NCBI RefSeq assembly: GCF_023195755.1
Contig: NZ_CP096203.1
Coordinates: 2,914,001 to 2,978,000, forward strand
DNA length: 64,000 bases
Source: Chryseobacterium nepalense
GTDB taxonomy: Bacteria; Bacteroidota; Bacteroidia; Flavobacteriales; Weeksellaceae
Direction of reading: 5' to 3'
Shown piece after piece: positions 41,898 through 51,424 of the stretch (the first letter of the stretch is position 1; the number at the start of each line of letters is the position of its first letter). Made by a program: the position numbers and the translations under genes. The notes under the pieces were generated by a model. It was not told the DNA's origin, did not search any database, and saw only the letters and a program-made list of their open reading frames with translations.

Positions 41898-42188
41898 ATG
41901 TCAGTTATTATTAAACCAGTTATTTCAGAAAAGGCTAATTACCTTACGGATTTAAGAGGTACTTATTCTTTCTTGGTAGATACCAAAGCGAATAAGATCC
42001 AGATTAAAAAGGCTGTTGAGGCAGCTTACGGTGTAAAAGTAGCAGACGTAAATACAATGATTTATGCTCCTAGAGTATCTGCGAAATATACTAAAAAAGG
42101 TCTTCAGGTTGGAAAGACGAATAAATTGAAAAAAGCGGTAATCAAACTTGCTGAAGGTGAGGTTATCGATATTTTTGCTGTAAATTAA
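41898..42188 (+). CDS. rplW: 50S ribosomal protein L23
   Basis: The protein is 96 aa (E. coli 100) and begins MSVIIKPVISEKA, the usual L23 start. L23 sits at the tunnel exit and docks SRP and trigger factor. It lies 3 nt after rplD. Confidence 0.97.
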   Translation: MSVIIKPVISEKANYLTDLRGTYSFLVDTKANKIQIKKAVEAAYGVKVADVNTMIYAPRVSAKYTKKGLQVGKTNKLKKAVIKLAEGEVIDIFAVN

Positions 42189-42209
42189 TTATAATTATAA
42201 ATAATAGTA

Positions 42210-43031
42210 ATGTCTGTTAGAAAATTAAAACCTATCACCCCGGGACAGAGATTCAGAATTGTAAACAATTTTGAGGAAATTACTACCAACAAACCAGAGA
42301 AATCTCTAACAGTTGGTATTAAAAAGTCAGGTGGACGTAACCAAACAGGTAAAATGACCATGCGTTACACCGGAGGTGGACACAAAAAGAAATACAGAAT
42401 TATTGACTTCAAAAGAAACAAAGCAAACGTTGAAGCAACTGTAAAATCTGTAGAATACGATCCAAACAGAACTGCATTTATCGCTTTATTAGAATATGCT
42501 GACGGAGAGAAGAGATATATCATCGCTCCAAATGGTATCAAAGTAGATCAGAAAGTAGTTTCAGGTGAGAGCGTAGAACCAAACGTAGGTAACGCAATGA
42601 AATTGAAAAATATTCCATTGGGTACTGTAATTTCTTGTGTTGAAATGAAGCCTGGTCAAGGTGCTATTTTAGCAAGAAGTGCTGGTTCATCAGCGCAATT
42701 AACTTCAAGAGACGGAAAATATGCAATCATCAAATTGCCTTCAGGAGAATCAAGAATGATCCTTACTGAATGTATGGCAATGATTGGTTCAGTTTCCAAC
42801 TCTGATCACCAATTAACTGTATCAGGTAAAGCTGGTAGAAGCAGATGGTTAGGTAGAAGACCAAGAACAAGAGCGGTTGTAATGAACCCTGTAGATCACC
42901 CAATGGGTGGTGGTGAAGGACGTTCTTCTGGAGGTCACCCAAGATCTAGAAACGGTATGCCGTCTAAAGGTTACAAAACTAGAAAGAAAAACAAAGTGTC
43001 TAACCGTTACATCGTATCTAAAAGAAAATAA
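42210..43031 (+). CDS. rplB: 50S ribosomal protein L2
   Basis: The protein is 273 aa, the standard length. [20 protein letters not shown] near the C-terminus contains the conserved His needed for peptidyl-transferase assembly. It is followed by rpsS after 2 nt. Confidence 0.99.
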   Translation: MSVRKLKPITPGQRFRIVNNFEEITTNKPEKSLTVGIKKSGGRNQTGKMTMRYTGGGHKKKYRIIDFKRNKANVEATVKSVEYDPNRTAFIALLEYADGEKRYIIAPNGIKVDQKVVSGESVEPNVGNAMKLKNIPLGTVISCVEMKPGQGAILARSAGSSAQLTSRDGKYAIIKLPSGESRMILTECMAMIGSVSNSDHQLTVSGKAGRSRWLGRRPRTRAVVMNPVDHPMGGGEGRSSGGHPRSRNGMPSKGYKTRKKNKVSNRYIVSKRK

Positions 43032-43033
43032 TT

Positions 43034-43312
43034 ATGGCAAGATCACTTAAAAAAGGACCGTTCATTCATCATACTTTAGATAAGAAGGTTCAGGCAAATA
43101 TAGAGTCTGGTAAGAAGACAGTTATCAAAACTTGGTCTAGAGCATCGATGATCTCTCCGGACTTCGTAGGACAAACTATTGCTGTACACAACGGGAAATC
43201 TTTTATCCCTGTATATGTTACAGAAAACATGGTAGGTCACAAGTTAGGCGAATTTTCTCCAACAAGATCTTTCAGAGGTCATGGTGGTAACAAAAACAAA
43301 GGAAGCAGATAA
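43034..43312 (+). CDS. rpsS: 30S ribosomal protein S19
   Basis: The protein is 92 aa (E. coli 92). It contains [18 protein letters not shown] at the start and [19 protein letters not shown], both diagnostic. It packs with S13 in the 30S head. It is 2 nt before rplV. Confidence 0.98.
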   Translation: MARSLKKGPFIHHTLDKKVQANIESGKKTVIKTWSRASMISPDFVGQTIAVHNGKSFIPVYVTENMVGHKLGEFSPTRSFRGHGGNKNKGSR

Positions 43313-43314
43313 TC

Positions 43315-43713
43315 ATGGGATCAAGAAAACAAGATAGTTCAATCGCAAGAAAAGAAGCTAACAAAGACGTTGTTAAAGCTTCATTAAATAACTGCCCATC
43401 TTCTCCTAGAAAAATGAGATTAGTTGCTGATATCATTAGAGGAGAGCAAGTAGATAAAGCTCTTTATATCCTTAAATATTCTAAGAAAGAAGCTTCTAAC
43501 AAATTAGAAAAATTACTTCTTTCTGCAATTGCCAACTGGCAGGTAAAAAACGAAGGTGCAGACATCGAGGAAGCAAACCTTATCGTTAAAGAAATATTCG
43601 TGGATAGTGCAAGACAATTGAAGAGACTAAGACCAGCTCCGCAAGGTAGAGGGTACAGAATCAGAAAAAGATCTAACCACGTTACATTAATCTTAGGTAA
43701 TAAAGAAAATTAA
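43315..43713 (+). CDS. rplV: 50S ribosomal protein L22
   Basis: The protein is 132 aa, about 20 residues longer than E. coli (110) owing to an N-terminal extension [18 protein letters not shown]. The tunnel hairpin region [20 protein letters not shown] is intact, the site where macrolide-resistance changes occur in other species. Confidence 0.97.
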   Translation: MGSRKQDSSIARKEANKDVVKASLNNCPSSPRKMRLVADIIRGEQVDKALYILKYSKKEASNKLEKLLLSAIANWQVKNEGADIEEANLIVKEIFVDSARQLKRLRPAPQGRGYRIRKRSNHVTLILGNKEN

Positions 43714-43720
43714 TCAAGGT

Positions 43721-44479
43721 ATGGGACAGAAGACAAATCCAATTGGTAACAGATTAGGTATCATCAGAGGATGGGATTCTAACTGGTTTGGCGGAAACGA
43801 TTATGGAGACAGAATCGCGGAAGACTACAAAATCAGAAGATACCTTGAAGCTAGATTATCTAAAGGTGGGATTTCAAGAATTTATATTGAAAGAACATTA
43901 AAATTAGTAACAGTTACAATTACTACTGCTAGACCGGGACTTATCATCGGTAAAGGAGGTCAGGAAGTTGATAAACTGAAAGAAGAGTTGAAAAAATTGA
44001 CTAAGAAAGATATTCAGATCAACATCTTCGAAATTAAAAGACCTGAGCTGGATGCAGTATTAGTTGCTGACAGCATTGCTAAGCAAATCGAAAACAGAAT
44101 TTCTTACAGAAGAGCTGTGAAGATGGCAATGGCAGGTACCATGAGAATGGGTGCAGAAGGTATCAAAGTTCAGATCTCTGGTAGATTGAACGGTGCTGAA
44201 ATGGCAAGATCAGAATCTTTCAAAGACGGAAGAATTCCATTGTCTACTTTCAGAGCAGATATCGATTACCATATTGGTGAGGCATTAACTCAGTACGGAA
44301 AGCTAGGTGTAAAAGTTTGGATCATGAAAGGTGAAGTTTACGGTAAAAGAGAACTTTCTCCGCTAGTGGGACAACAGAAAAAAGGCGGTCAGTCTGACAG
44401 AAGAGATAACAGAGGAGGAGACAGAAGAGACAACAGAGGACCTAGAAAGAACAATAACAATAATAACAATAATAATTAA
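43721..44479 (+). CDS. rpsC: 30S ribosomal protein S3 with Asn-rich tail
   Basis: The protein is 252 aa (E. coli 233). The KH domain motif [16 protein letters not shown] is present. The C-terminus has an Arg/Asp/Gly-rich stretch ([15 protein letters not shown]) and ends in nine consecutive Asn encoded by AAC/AAT repeats (44447-44476), a likely slippage-prone tract. S3 lines the mRNA entry channel and has helicase function. Confidence 0.97.
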   Translation: MGQKTNPIGNRLGIIRGWDSNWFGGNDYGDRIAEDYKIRRYLEARLSKGGISRIYIERTLKLVTVTITTARPGLIIGKGGQEVDKLKEELKKLTKKDIQINIFEIKRPELDAVLVADSIAKQIENRISYRRAVKMAMAGTMRMGAEGIKVQISGRLNGAEMARSESFKDGRIPLSTFRADIDYHIGEALTQYGKLGVKVWIMKGEVYGKRELSPLVGQQKKGGQSDRRDNRGGDRRDNRGPRKNNNNNNNNN

Positions 44480-44571
44480 AATTTTAGATTAGACCATTTT
44501 GAATTTTAAATTACCGTTACTTTTTTAAAATAAAAAACAATCTAAAATCTAAAATCTAAAATCTAAAATTT
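44479..44571 (+). repeat. Heptamer repeat and 12-bp inverted repeat between rpsC and rplP
   Basis: Four perfect copies of AATCTAA lie at 44539-44566. The arm AAATTTTAGATT (44479-44490) is the exact complement of AATCTAAAATTT (44560-44571), so the 100-nt spacer can fold into one large hairpin. It interrupts an otherwise tightly packed operon. Confidence 0.85.
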
Positions 44572-44578
44572 AGAGATT

Positions 44579-45004
44579 ATGTTACAACCAAAAAGAACCA
44601 AGTTCCGTAGAGTACATAAGATGAAGATGAAGGGGAATGCCCAGAGAGGTAGTCAACTTGCTTATGGAACTTTCGGAATCAAGGCGACAGAAGGTGCTTG
44701 GATCACTGCAAGACAGATTGAAGCTGCTCGTATCGCTGCGACAAGATATATGAAGAGAGAAGGTCAGCTATGGATCAAAATCTTCCCGGATAAGCCAATT
44801 ACTAAAAAACCAGCTGAAGTAAGGATGGGTAAAGGTAAAGGTGCCGTGGAATATTGGGTAGCTGTAGTAAAACCAGGTAAAATTATGTTCGAAGTAGGAG
44901 GAGTTCCTTACGAAGTAGCGAAAGAAGCTCTTAGACTTGCGGCACAAAAATTACCAGTTGTTACTAAATTTATAGTTGCTAACGATTTTGTTAAACCTCT
45001 TTAA
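44579..45004 (+). CDS. rplP: 50S ribosomal protein L16
   Basis: The protein is 141 aa (E. coli 136). [20 protein letters not shown] at the start and [19 protein letters not shown] are diagnostic. It binds near the A-site tRNA elbow. It follows a repeat-rich 99-nt spacer and is 12 nt before the rpmC start. Confidence 0.98.
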   Translation: MLQPKRTKFRRVHKMKMKGNAQRGSQLAYGTFGIKATEGAWITARQIEAARIAATRYMKREGQLWIKIFPDKPITKKPAEVRMGKGKGAVEYWVAVVKPGKIMFEVGGVPYEVAKEALRLAAQKLPVVTKFIVANDFVKPL

Positions 45005-45016
45005 TCTTTGAATACA

Positions 45017-45202
45017 ATGAAAAAAGCTGATATTAAAAATTTAAGCGCGGGTGATATTCAAAACCAATTAACTGAAGCAAAAGCTCAATATTCTAAATTG
45101 AAATTGGCTCATGCAATCAGCCCAATTGAAAACCCGATCCAAATCAGAGATTTGAGAAAAACAATCGCAAGACTAAATACTGAGTTAACTAACAAACAAT
45201 AA
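45017..45202 (+). CDS. rpmC: 50S ribosomal protein L29
   Basis: The protein is 61 aa from ATG 45017 (MKKADIKNLS); the in-frame TTG at 45008 adds only three residues and is less likely. It has the L29 motif RDLRKTIARLNTEL at the C-terminus. Located next to L23 at the tunnel exit. Confidence 0.96.
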   Translation: MKKADIKNLSAGDIQNQLTEAKAQYSKLKLAHAISPIENPIQIRDLRKTIARLNTELTNKQ

Positions 45203-45214
45203 TTTCATTTTACA

Positions 45215-45469
45215 ATGGATAGAAATTTAAGAAAAGAAAGAATCGGAGTGGTTTCCAGCAATAAAATGGAAAAAACTATTGTTGTTAGTGAAACTACGAG
45301 AGTAAAGCACCCGATGTACGGTAAATTCGTATTGAAAACGAAAAAATATACTGCACACGACGAGAACAACGAATGCGCGGAAGGAGATACAGTTTTGATC
45401 CAAGAAACTAGACCTTTGAGCAAGAACAAAAGATGGAGATTAGTAAGAATCATTGAAAAAGCTAAGTAA
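45215..45469 (+). CDS. rpsQ: 30S ribosomal protein S17
   Basis: The protein is 84 aa (E. coli 84). It contains [17 protein letters not shown] and [18 protein letters not shown], the S17 signature. It binds 16S helix 11. It is 2 nt before rplN. Confidence 0.97.
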   Translation: MDRNLRKERIGVVSSNKMEKTIVVSETTRVKHPMYGKFVLKTKKYTAHDENNECAEGDTVLIQETRPLSKNKRWRLVRIIEKAK

Positions 45470-45471
45470 TA

Positions 45472-45840
45472 ATGTTACAAACAGAATCAAGATTAAAAGT
45501 TGCTGATAACACAGGTGCTAAAGAAGTATTGGTTATCAGAGTTCTGGGAGGAACCAGAAGAAGATATGCTTCAGTTGGTGATAAAATCGTTGTTACTATC
45601 AAAGATTCTACACCATCAGGAAACGCTAAAAAAGGTCAGGTATCTAAAGCTGTAGTAGTAAGAACTAAAAAAGCAGTTAGAAGAAAAGATGGTTCATACA
45701 TCAAATTCGAAGACAATGCTTGTGTATTGCTAAACGCAGCGGGAGAAATGAGAGGAACCCGTGTTTTCGGACCAGTTGCTCGTGAGTTGAGAGACAAAGA
45801 ATATATGAAAATCATTTCATTAGCTCCTGAAGTACTTTAA
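45472..45840 (+). CDS. rplN: 50S ribosomal protein L14
   Basis: The protein is 122 aa (E. coli 123). It contains [18 protein letters not shown] at the start and the signature [13 protein letters not shown] at the end. It contacts the 30S subunit through bridge B5. Confidence 0.98.
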   Translation: MLQTESRLKVADNTGAKEVLVIRVLGGTRRRYASVGDKIVVTIKDSTPSGNAKKGQVSKAVVVRTKKAVRRKDGSYIKFEDNACVLLNAAGEMRGTRVFGPVARELRDKEYMKIISLAPEVL

Positions 45841-45859
45841 TATTTAAAATTTTAAAAAA

Positions 45860-46186
45860 ATGTCAAAGTTAAAAATAAAAAGAGGAGATAACGTAATCAT
45901 TACTACCGGTAAGAAAGATATCAAAGGTAAGACTGGTGAAGTTATTGAAGTGATCAAAAAAGAAGGAAGAGACCCTAGAGTTATCGTTGCAGGACTTAAC
46001 ATTGTTAAAAAACACGTTAAGCCTTCAGCTTCTAACCCTCAAGGAGGAATCACTGAGAAAGAAGCTTCTATTCATATCTCAAATGTAGCTTTAGTTGGAA
46101 AAGACGGAAAAGCGATCAAAGTAGGTTATAAAACCGAAGGAGATAAGAAAGTAAGAATCAACAAAAAAACGGGTGAAACTTTATAA
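45860..46186 (+). CDS. rplX: 50S ribosomal protein L24
   Basis: The protein is 108 aa (E. coli 104). The KOW motif GDNVIITTGKKDIKGKTGEV is near the start. It initiates 50S assembly. Standard position between rplN and rplE. Confidence 0.97.
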   Translation: MSKLKIKRGDNVIITTGKKDIKGKTGEVIEVIKKEGRDPRVIVAGLNIVKKHVKPSASNPQGGITEKEASIHISNVALVGKDGKAIKVGYKTEGDKKVRINKKTGETL

Positions 46187-46199
46187 TTTTAAATAACAC

Positions 46200-46751
46200 A
46201 TGGAATATATAGCAAGACCCAAAAAAGCATATAAAGAAACGATTGTTCCTGCAATGATGGAAGAATTCGGATACAAATCTGTAATGCAGGTACCAAGACT
46301 TGAGAAAATTGTTTTGTCTCAAGGTTTAGGAGATGCTACAGCAGATAAGAAAATTATCGATTATGCTGTTGAAGAATTAACGAATATCACTGGTCAGAAA
46401 GCTGTAGGTACGATCTCTAAGAAAGACGAAGCTGCTTTCAAACTAAGAAAAGGTATGCCTGTAGGGGCTAAAGTTACGCTAAGAGCTAACAAAATGTATG
46501 AGTTCTTGGATAGATTAACTTCTTCTGCTTTGCCACGTATCAGAGATTTCTCTGGAATCAAAGCGGATGGTTTTGACGGTAGAGGTAACTATAACTTAGG
46601 GATCACTGAGCAGATCATTTTCCCTGAGATCGTAATCGACAAAGTGAAAAAAATCCAGGGGATGGACATCACTTTCGTTACTACTGCGAAAACAGATAAA
46701 GAAGCTAAAGCATTATTAACTCACTTCGGTTTACCATTCAAAAAGAACTAA
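46200..46751 (+). CDS. rplE: 50S ribosomal protein L5
   Basis: The protein is 183 aa (E. coli 179). It contains [16 protein letters not shown] and [20 protein letters not shown]. It binds 5S rRNA in the central protuberance. It is 3 nt before rpsN. Confidence 0.98.
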   Translation: MEYIARPKKAYKETIVPAMMEEFGYKSVMQVPRLEKIVLSQGLGDATADKKIIDYAVEELTNITGQKAVGTISKKDEAAFKLRKGMPVGAKVTLRANKMYEFLDRLTSSALPRIRDFSGIKADGFDGRGNYNLGITEQIIFPEIVIDKVKKIQGMDITFVTTAKTDKEAKALLTHFGLPFKKN

Positions 46752-46754
46752 GAA

Positions 46755-47024
46755 ATGGCTAAAGAATCAATGAAAGCGCGTGAGCGCAAAAGAGAAGCGT
46801 TAGTAGCTAAATACGCTGATAAAAGAAAAGCTTTAAAAGAAGCAGGTGATTATGAAGGACTTCAGAAATTACCCAAAAATGCTTCTCCTGTAAGATTACA
46901 CAACAGATGTAAACTAACAGGAAGACCAAGAGGATACATGAGAACGTTTGGTATTTCCAGAGTAACTTTCAGAGAAATGGCAAACAACGGTCTTATTCCG
47001 GGCGTTAAAAAAGCTAGTTGGTAA
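46755..47024 (+). CDS. rpsN: 30S ribosomal protein S14, zinc-independent type
   Basis: The protein is 89 aa and contains [17 protein letters not shown]. Only one Cys is present, so the CxxC...CxxC zinc site of the short S14 type is absent. This is a C-minus form of intermediate length (E. coli form is 101). Followed by an unusual 147-nt spacer. Confidence 0.97.
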   Translation: MAKESMKARERKREALVAKYADKRKALKEAGDYEGLQKLPKNASPVRLHNRCKLTGRPRGYMRTFGISRVTFREMANNGLIPGVKKASW

Positions 47025-47046
47025 TAATTACTAATTAAAAAATCGG

Positions 47047-47115
47047 GACAATTAAGTTGTCTGGATACTAAAGATAAAAAATATCAGACCGAAGATTTCT
47101 GAAGTCTGATATTTT
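47047..47115 (+). other. Intra-operon spacer with hairpins between rpsN and rpsH
   Basis: GACAA-TTAAG-TTGTC (47047-47061) is followed by a 12-bp stem AAAATATCAGAC/GTCTGATATTTT (47078-47115). The 3' arm ends in U residues, so it may attenuate transcription or be an RNA processing site. Other gaps in this stretch of the operon are 2-20 nt. Confidence 0.6.
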
Positions 47116-47171
47116 ACTCTTCAAGTCCTTACAATACTGATTGTTCTTTAACCAATAATTTATAAAGAAAA

Positions 47172-47570
47172 ATGGTAACAGATCCAATTTCAGATTTCCT
47201 AACAAGAGTAAGGAACGCACAAAGCGCAGGCCACAAAGTGGTGGAAATTCCTGCATCGAAAATCAAAAAGGAGATTACTAAGATCTTATTTGATCAAGGG
47301 TATATCTTAAACTACAAGTTTGAAGATAGCGCTGTTCAGGGAACGATCAAAATCGCTTTAAAGTACGACAAGCAAACCAACAAACCAGCTATTAAGTCTA
47401 TCCAAAGAGCTTCTAGACCAGGTTTGAGACAGTACAAAGGTTCAGGAGAACTTCCAAGAGTACTAAACGGTTTGGGTATTTCTATCATCTCTACTTCTAA
47501 AGGAGTAATGACTGACAAGAAAGCTAGAGAAGAGAAAGTAGGCGGTGAAGTAATCTGCTATGTTTATTAA
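47172..47570 (+). CDS. rpsH: 30S ribosomal protein S8
   Basis: The protein is 132 aa (E. coli 130). It contains MVTDPISDFLTRVRNAQSAG at the start and GGEVICYVY at the end. In E. coli S8 represses the spc operon. It is preceded by the hairpin spacer described above, which could separate its expression from rpsN. Confidence 0.98.
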   Translation: MVTDPISDFLTRVRNAQSAGHKVVEIPASKIKKEITKILFDQGYILNYKFEDSAVQGTIKIALKYDKQTNKPAIKSIQRASRPGLRQYKGSGELPRVLNGLGISIISTSKGVMTDKKAREEKVGGEVICYVY

Positions 47571-47587
47571 TTTTTAATCACAGGAAA

Positions 47588-48133
47588 ATGTCAAGAATTG
47601 GTAAAGCAATTATAACAGTTCCAGCAGGAGTTACAATCACTGAAAAAGATGGTGTGGTAACTGTAAAAGGTCCTAAAGGAGAACTTTCTCAGGAGCTTAC
47701 AGCAGGAATTACTATAGAACAGAAAGATGGTGAACTGAACGTAAACAGACCATCTGATGCTAAACAACACAAAGCGCTTCACGGTTTATACAGAGCGTTA
47801 ATCAACAACATGATTGTTGGTGTAAATACAGGTTTCGAAAAGAAACTGGAATTAGTAGGGGTAGGATACAGAGCTTCACACGCAGGTCAAAAACTTGAGT
47901 TGGCTTTAGGATTCTCTCACGGTATCGTATTAGAACTTCCAAGCGAAGTAAAAGTAGATACATTGACTGAAAAAGGTAAAAACCCAATTATTACTTTAAC
48001 GTCTCACGACAACCAACTTCTAGGGATGGTAGCTGCAAAGATCCGTTCTTTCAGAAAGCCTGAACCATACAAAGGTAAAGGGGTAAGATTCGTAGGAGAA
48101 ATTGTTAGACGTAAAGCTGGTAAATCTGCTTAA
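47588..48133 (+). CDS. rplF: 50S ribosomal protein L6
   Basis: The protein is 181 aa (E. coli 177). It has two L6 repeats, with GVTITEKDGVVTVKGPKGEL in the first and the signature EPYKGKGVRFVGEIVRRK in the second. Located near the factor-binding site. Confidence 0.98.
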   Translation: MSRIGKAIITVPAGVTITEKDGVVTVKGPKGELSQELTAGITIEQKDGELNVNRPSDAKQHKALHGLYRALINNMIVGVNTGFEKKLELVGVGYRASHAGQKLELALGFSHGIVLELPSEVKVDTLTEKGKNPIITLTSHDNQLLGMVAAKIRSFRKPEPYKGKGVRFVGEIVRRKAGKSA

Positions 48134-48148
48134 TAAATTATAAGTATT

Positions 48149-48502
48149 ATGGCATTAACTAAAGTAGAAAAAAGAATAAGAATCAAAAGAAGAGTAAGAG
48201 GAAAAATCTCTGGATCTTCTGAATTGCCAAGATTATCTGTATACAAAAGTAATAAGGAAATTTACGCTCAGTTAATCGACGATAACAGTGGAAAAACTTT
48301 GGCTTCTGCTTCTTCAAGAGAGAAAGGCGTTGAAGCTAACGGAACTAAGACTGAAGTTTCTGCTGCCGTAGGTAAGGCTATTGCTGCCAAAGCTATTGCT
48401 GCAGGAATCGAAAATATTGTATTTGATAGAAACGGATTCGTATATCACGGGAGAATCAAAGCTCTTGCGGACGGTGCGAGAGAAGGTGGACTTAAATTCT
48501 AA
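48149..48502 (+). CDS. rplR: 50S ribosomal protein L18
   Basis: The protein is 117 aa (E. coli 117). It contains [18 protein letters not shown] and [20 protein letters not shown]. It binds 5S rRNA together with L5. Confidence 0.98.
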   Translation: MALTKVEKRIRIKRRVRGKISGSSELPRLSVYKSNKEIYAQLIDDNSGKTLASASSREKGVEANGTKTEVSAAVGKAIAAKAIAAGIENIVFDRNGFVYHGRIKALADGAREGGLKF

Positions 48503-48520
48503 TCATTAAATTTCGGAAAT

Positions 48521-49042
48521 ATGTTAGGACTAGATAATATAGAAAGAGTAAAACCGGGAGGATTAGAACTTAAAGATCGTCTCGTAGCTGTAAACAGAGT
48601 AACAAAAGTAACTAAAGGAGGTAGAGCTTTCGGATTTTCTGCAATTGTTGTTGTAGGGAACGAAGAAGGAGTGATCGGATACGGTTTGGGAAAATCTAAA
48701 GAGGTTGCTTCTGCAATTGCTAAGGCAGTTGAAGACGCTAAGAAAAACCTTGTGAAAGTTCCTGTAATGAACCATACGATTCCTCACCAGACTACTGCTA
48801 GATACGGAGGCGCAGATATCTTCTTAAGACCTGCTTCTCACGGTACGGGGCTTATCGCCGGTGGTGCGGTAAGAGCGGTACTGGAATCTGCTGGTATTCA
48901 CGATATCCTTTCAAAATCTAAAGGATCTTCAAACCCTCACAACGTGGTGAAAGCTACTTTCAAAGCGTTATTGGATATCAGAAGACCTGAAGAAATTGCT
49001 AGAATGAGAGGAGTTTCACTAAGTAAAGTGTTTAACGGTTAA
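48521..49042 (+). CDS. rpsE: 30S ribosomal protein S5
   Basis: The protein is 173 aa (E. coli 167). It contains the N-terminal dsRNA-binding fold with [17 protein letters not shown] and the signature region [20 protein letters not shown]. It affects decoding accuracy together with S4 and S12. Confidence 0.98.
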   Translation: MLGLDNIERVKPGGLELKDRLVAVNRVTKVTKGGRAFGFSAIVVVGNEEGVIGYGLGKSKEVASAIAKAVEDAKKNLVKVPVMNHTIPHQTTARYGGADIFLRPASHGTGLIAGGAVRAVLESAGIHDILSKSKGSSNPHNVVKATFKALLDIRRPEEIARMRGVSLSKVFNG

Positions 49043-49053
49043 TAAATAAAACA

Positions 49054-49230
49054 ATGGCAACAATCAAAGTAAAACAAGTAAGAAGCGCTATTGGAAGAAC
49101 AAAAACCCAAAAGAGAACGCTTGAAGCATTAGGATTAAAGAAACTTCACCAAGTTGTAGAACACGAAGCTACTCCTTCTATCTTAGGAATGATAGCTGCA
49201 GTTAGTCACTTACTTGAAGTTCAAAAATAA
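49054..49230 (+). CDS. rpmD: 50S ribosomal protein L30
   Basis: The protein is 58 aa from ATG 49054 to TAA 49230 (E. coli 59). It starts MATIKVKQVRSAIGRTKTQK, a typical L30 sequence, and continues through LGLKKLHQVVEHEATPSILG. It is too short for common ORF filters but sits exactly in the expected slot between rpsE and rplO. Confidence 0.97.
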   Translation: MATIKVKQVRSAIGRTKTQKRTLEALGLKKLHQVVEHEATPSILGMIAAVSHLLEVQK

Positions 49231-49249
49231 TTTTTAAAATAATTTTAAA

Positions 49250-49699
49250 ATGAATTTAAACAACATAAAGCCAGCTGCAGGATCTACTTTCAATTCAAAA
49301 AGAATTGGTAGAGGACAAGGTAGCGGAAAAGGTGGTACTTCTACAAAAGGACATAAAGGACAAAAAGCAAGAGCCGGATATTCTCAGAAAATCGGTTTCG
49401 AAGGAGGTCAGATGCCTTTACAAAGAAGATTACCTAAATTCGGTTTCAAAAACGTAAACAGAAAAGAGTTTAGAGCTATTAACCTTGATTCTATCCAGAC
49501 TTTAATTGAAAATAAATCTATCACAGGAGATATTACAAAAGAAGTTTTGGTAGCAAACGGTTTGGCAACTAAAAACGAATTAGTGAAAATTATGGGTAGG
49601 GGAGAATTGAAATCTGCGGTTTCTATCTCAGCTGACAAATTCACTAAATCTGCTGAAGAGCTTATCGCTAAAGCAGGTGGAAAAGCAATTACCTTATAA
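49250..49699 (+). CDS. rplO: 50S ribosomal protein L15
   Basis: The protein is 149 aa (E. coli 144). The Gly-rich N-terminal part GRGQGSGKGGTSTKGHKGQK and EGGQMPLQRRLPKFGF are diagnostic. It is followed by secY after 9 nt. Confidence 0.98.
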   Translation: MNLNNIKPAAGSTFNSKRIGRGQGSGKGGTSTKGHKGQKARAGYSQKIGFEGGQMPLQRRLPKFGFKNVNRKEFRAINLDSIQTLIENKSITGDITKEVLVANGLATKNELVKIMGRGELKSAVSISADKFTKSAEELIAKAGGKAITL

Positions 49700-49708
49700 T
49701 AATTACTA

Positions 49709-51088
49709 ATGAAAGAATTTATACAAACACTCAAAAATATTTGGAGTCTTAAAGAACTTAGAGATAAAATTATCTTTACTTTAGGAATTATCCTTGTGTA
49801 TAGATTCGCATCTTATATCTCTCTGCCTGCAATTAACCTTGCAGAAGTGGGAGATCTCTTAGAGCATTATAAAAATCAAGGCGGTAACAAGCAAGGAGCA
49901 GGTCTCCTTGGCTTGCTTTCGTCGTTTACGGGGGGAGCTTTCAGTCACGCTTCCGTAATGGCGTTAGGTATCATGCCTTATATTTCTGCTTCTATTATTG
50001 TTCAGTTGATGGGAATGGCTATTCCTTATCTTCAGAAGCTTCAGAAAGATGGAGAGTCCGGTAGAAATACATTGAACCAGATAACTAGATGGTTAACAAT
50101 TGGAGTTTGTCTTGTACAGGCACCTTCTTATTTAACTTCTATTACTCAATTATTCTTACCATATGCTCAGTTCTCATCTGCATATTATGTAGAGCCAAAT
50201 TCCATCATGTTCTGGTTACCAAGTATTGTAATCTTGGTTGCCGGTTCAGTATTCGCAATGTGGTTGGGTGAAAAAATCACCGACAAAGGTATCGGAAACG
50301 GTATCTCTATCCTTATTATGGTAGGGATCCTTTCAAGATTACCGGAAGCATTCGTACAGGAAATGGCAGTTCAGAACGGAAAAGGAGGAATGGGATCAAT
50401 CATGATCCTTATTGAAGTAATTTTCTGGATGTTGGTCGTGCTTTTAGCAGTGGTATTATCCGTTGCTGTGAGAAAAATCCCTATCCAGTATGTAAGCAGA
50501 GCTCAGGCAAGAGGAGGTGTAAACAGAAATCTTATGCAAGGAGCAAGACAGTGGATTCCATTGAAAGTAAACGCTGCCGGTGTAATGCCGATCATTTTCG
50601 CTCAGGCGCTGATGTTCGTTCCGGGGCTTTTAACTAAAGTAGATGAGTCAAACACTTTTCTTGCAGGTTTCAAGAATGTTTTTAGCTGGCAGTACAATGT
50701 ATTGTTTGCGCTATTGATTATTATTTTCTCATTCTTCTATACTGCGATCACAATTCCGGTAAACCAAATGGCTGATGATTTGAAGAGAAATGGAGGTTTA
50801 GTACCAAAGGTAAGACCAGGAAAAGAGACCGCTGATTATTTAGATGATATTTTATCAAAAATTACCTTGCCAGGTGCAATTTTTTTATCTATCTTTGCAG
50901 TCCTTCCGGCAATTGTACACGGAAGCTTTGTTCAGACAGATGCGTTCGCCTTATTTTTCGGGGGAACGTCACTATTGATTATGGTGGGAGTAATTTTAGA
51001 TACTGTTCAACAGATTAATACCTATCTGCTGAACCATCATTATGATGGCTTAATGCAGTCTAAATTATCAAGAACGACTGGATATTAA
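49709..51088 (+). CDS. secY: Protein translocase subunit SecY
   Basis: The protein is 459 aa with ten predicted transmembrane helices. The early motif LGIMPYISASIIVQLMG and the cytoplasmic loops before TM7 and TM9 (PGKETADYLD) are conserved. It forms the SecYEG channel for signal-peptide-dependent export, which all the lipoproteins and exported proteins in this window need. Standard position after rplO. Confidence 0.98.
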   Translation: MKEFIQTLKNIWSLKELRDKIIFTLGIILVYRFASYISLPAINLAEVGDLLEHYKNQGGNKQGAGLLGLLSSFTGGAFSHASVMALGIMPYISASIIVQLMGMAIPYLQKLQKDGESGRNTLNQITRWLTIGVCLVQAPSYLTSITQLFLPYAQFSSAYYVEPNSIMFWLPSIVILVAGSVFAMWLGEKITDKGIGNGISILIMVGILSRLPEAFVQEMAVQNGKGGMGSIMILIEVIFWMLVVLLAVVLSVAVRKIPIQYVSRAQARGGVNRNLMQGARQWIPLKVNAAGVMPIIFAQALMFVPGLLTKVDESNTFLAGFKNVFSWQYNVLFALLIIIFSFFYTAITIPVNQMADDLKRNGGLVPKVRPGKETADYLDDILSKITLPGAIFLSIFAVLPAIVHGSFVQTDAFALFFGGTSLLIMVGVILDTVQQINTYLLNHHYDGLMQSKLSRTTGY

Positions 51089-51091
51089 TTT

Positions 51092-51307
51092 ATGGCAAAA
51101 CAAAAACATATTGAACAAGACGGCGTTATAACGGAAGCACTTTCGAACGCTCAGTTCCGTGTAGAGCTGGAAAACGGGCATGTTCTCATCGCTCATATCT
51201 CCGGTAAAATGCGTATGCACTATATTAAGTTATTACCTGGTGATAAGGTAAAATTAGAAATGTCTCCTTACGATTTGTCGAAGGGGAGGATTACATTTAG
51301 ATATTAA
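51092..51307 (+). CDS. infA: Translation initiation factor IF-1
   Basis: The protein is 71 aa (E. coli 72). It is an OB-fold protein with [20 protein letters not shown] and [11 protein letters not shown] at the end. It binds the 30S A site during initiation. It is 3 nt after secY. Confidence 0.97.
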   Translation: MAKQKHIEQDGVITEALSNAQFRVELENGHVLIAHISGKMRMHYIKLLPGDKVKLEMSPYDLSKGRITFRY

Positions 51308-51308
51308 G

Positions 51309-51349
51309 ACAATCTGCCAAATGGAGCATATGTTCCATTTGGCTATTGT
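51309..51349 (+). other. Hairpin between infA and rpmJ
   Basis: GCCAAATGGA (51316-51325) pairs with TCCATTTGGC (51334-51343), extended by an outer ACAAT/ATTGT. It is followed by A residues rather than T, so it is not a standard terminator. It may be a regulatory or processing structure ahead of rpmJ. Confidence 0.6.
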
Positions 51350-51424
51350 TAAAAAAATAAATACTATCAAATGAAATCGAAGGATTCTTTTGACAGTTAA
51401 AAAAATAAATATTTTCAAATGAAA
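51348..51424 (+). repeat. 29-nt direct repeat of the rpmJ initiation region
   Basis: Copies at 51348-51376 and 51396-51424 differ at 2 positions. The second contains the rpmJ start codon. The first contains an equivalent ATG (51371) that opens a 9-codon ORF, MKSKDSFDS, ending at TAA 51400. Confidence 0.85.

Noticed and set aside
44539-44566. Regular heptamer array considered as a CRISPR remnant.
   Set aside because: The units are 7 bp, directly adjacent and without spacers, and no cas genes are in the window.
45205-45453. 82-codon - strand ORF over rpsQ.
   Set aside because: Antisense of a canonical ribosomal protein gene.
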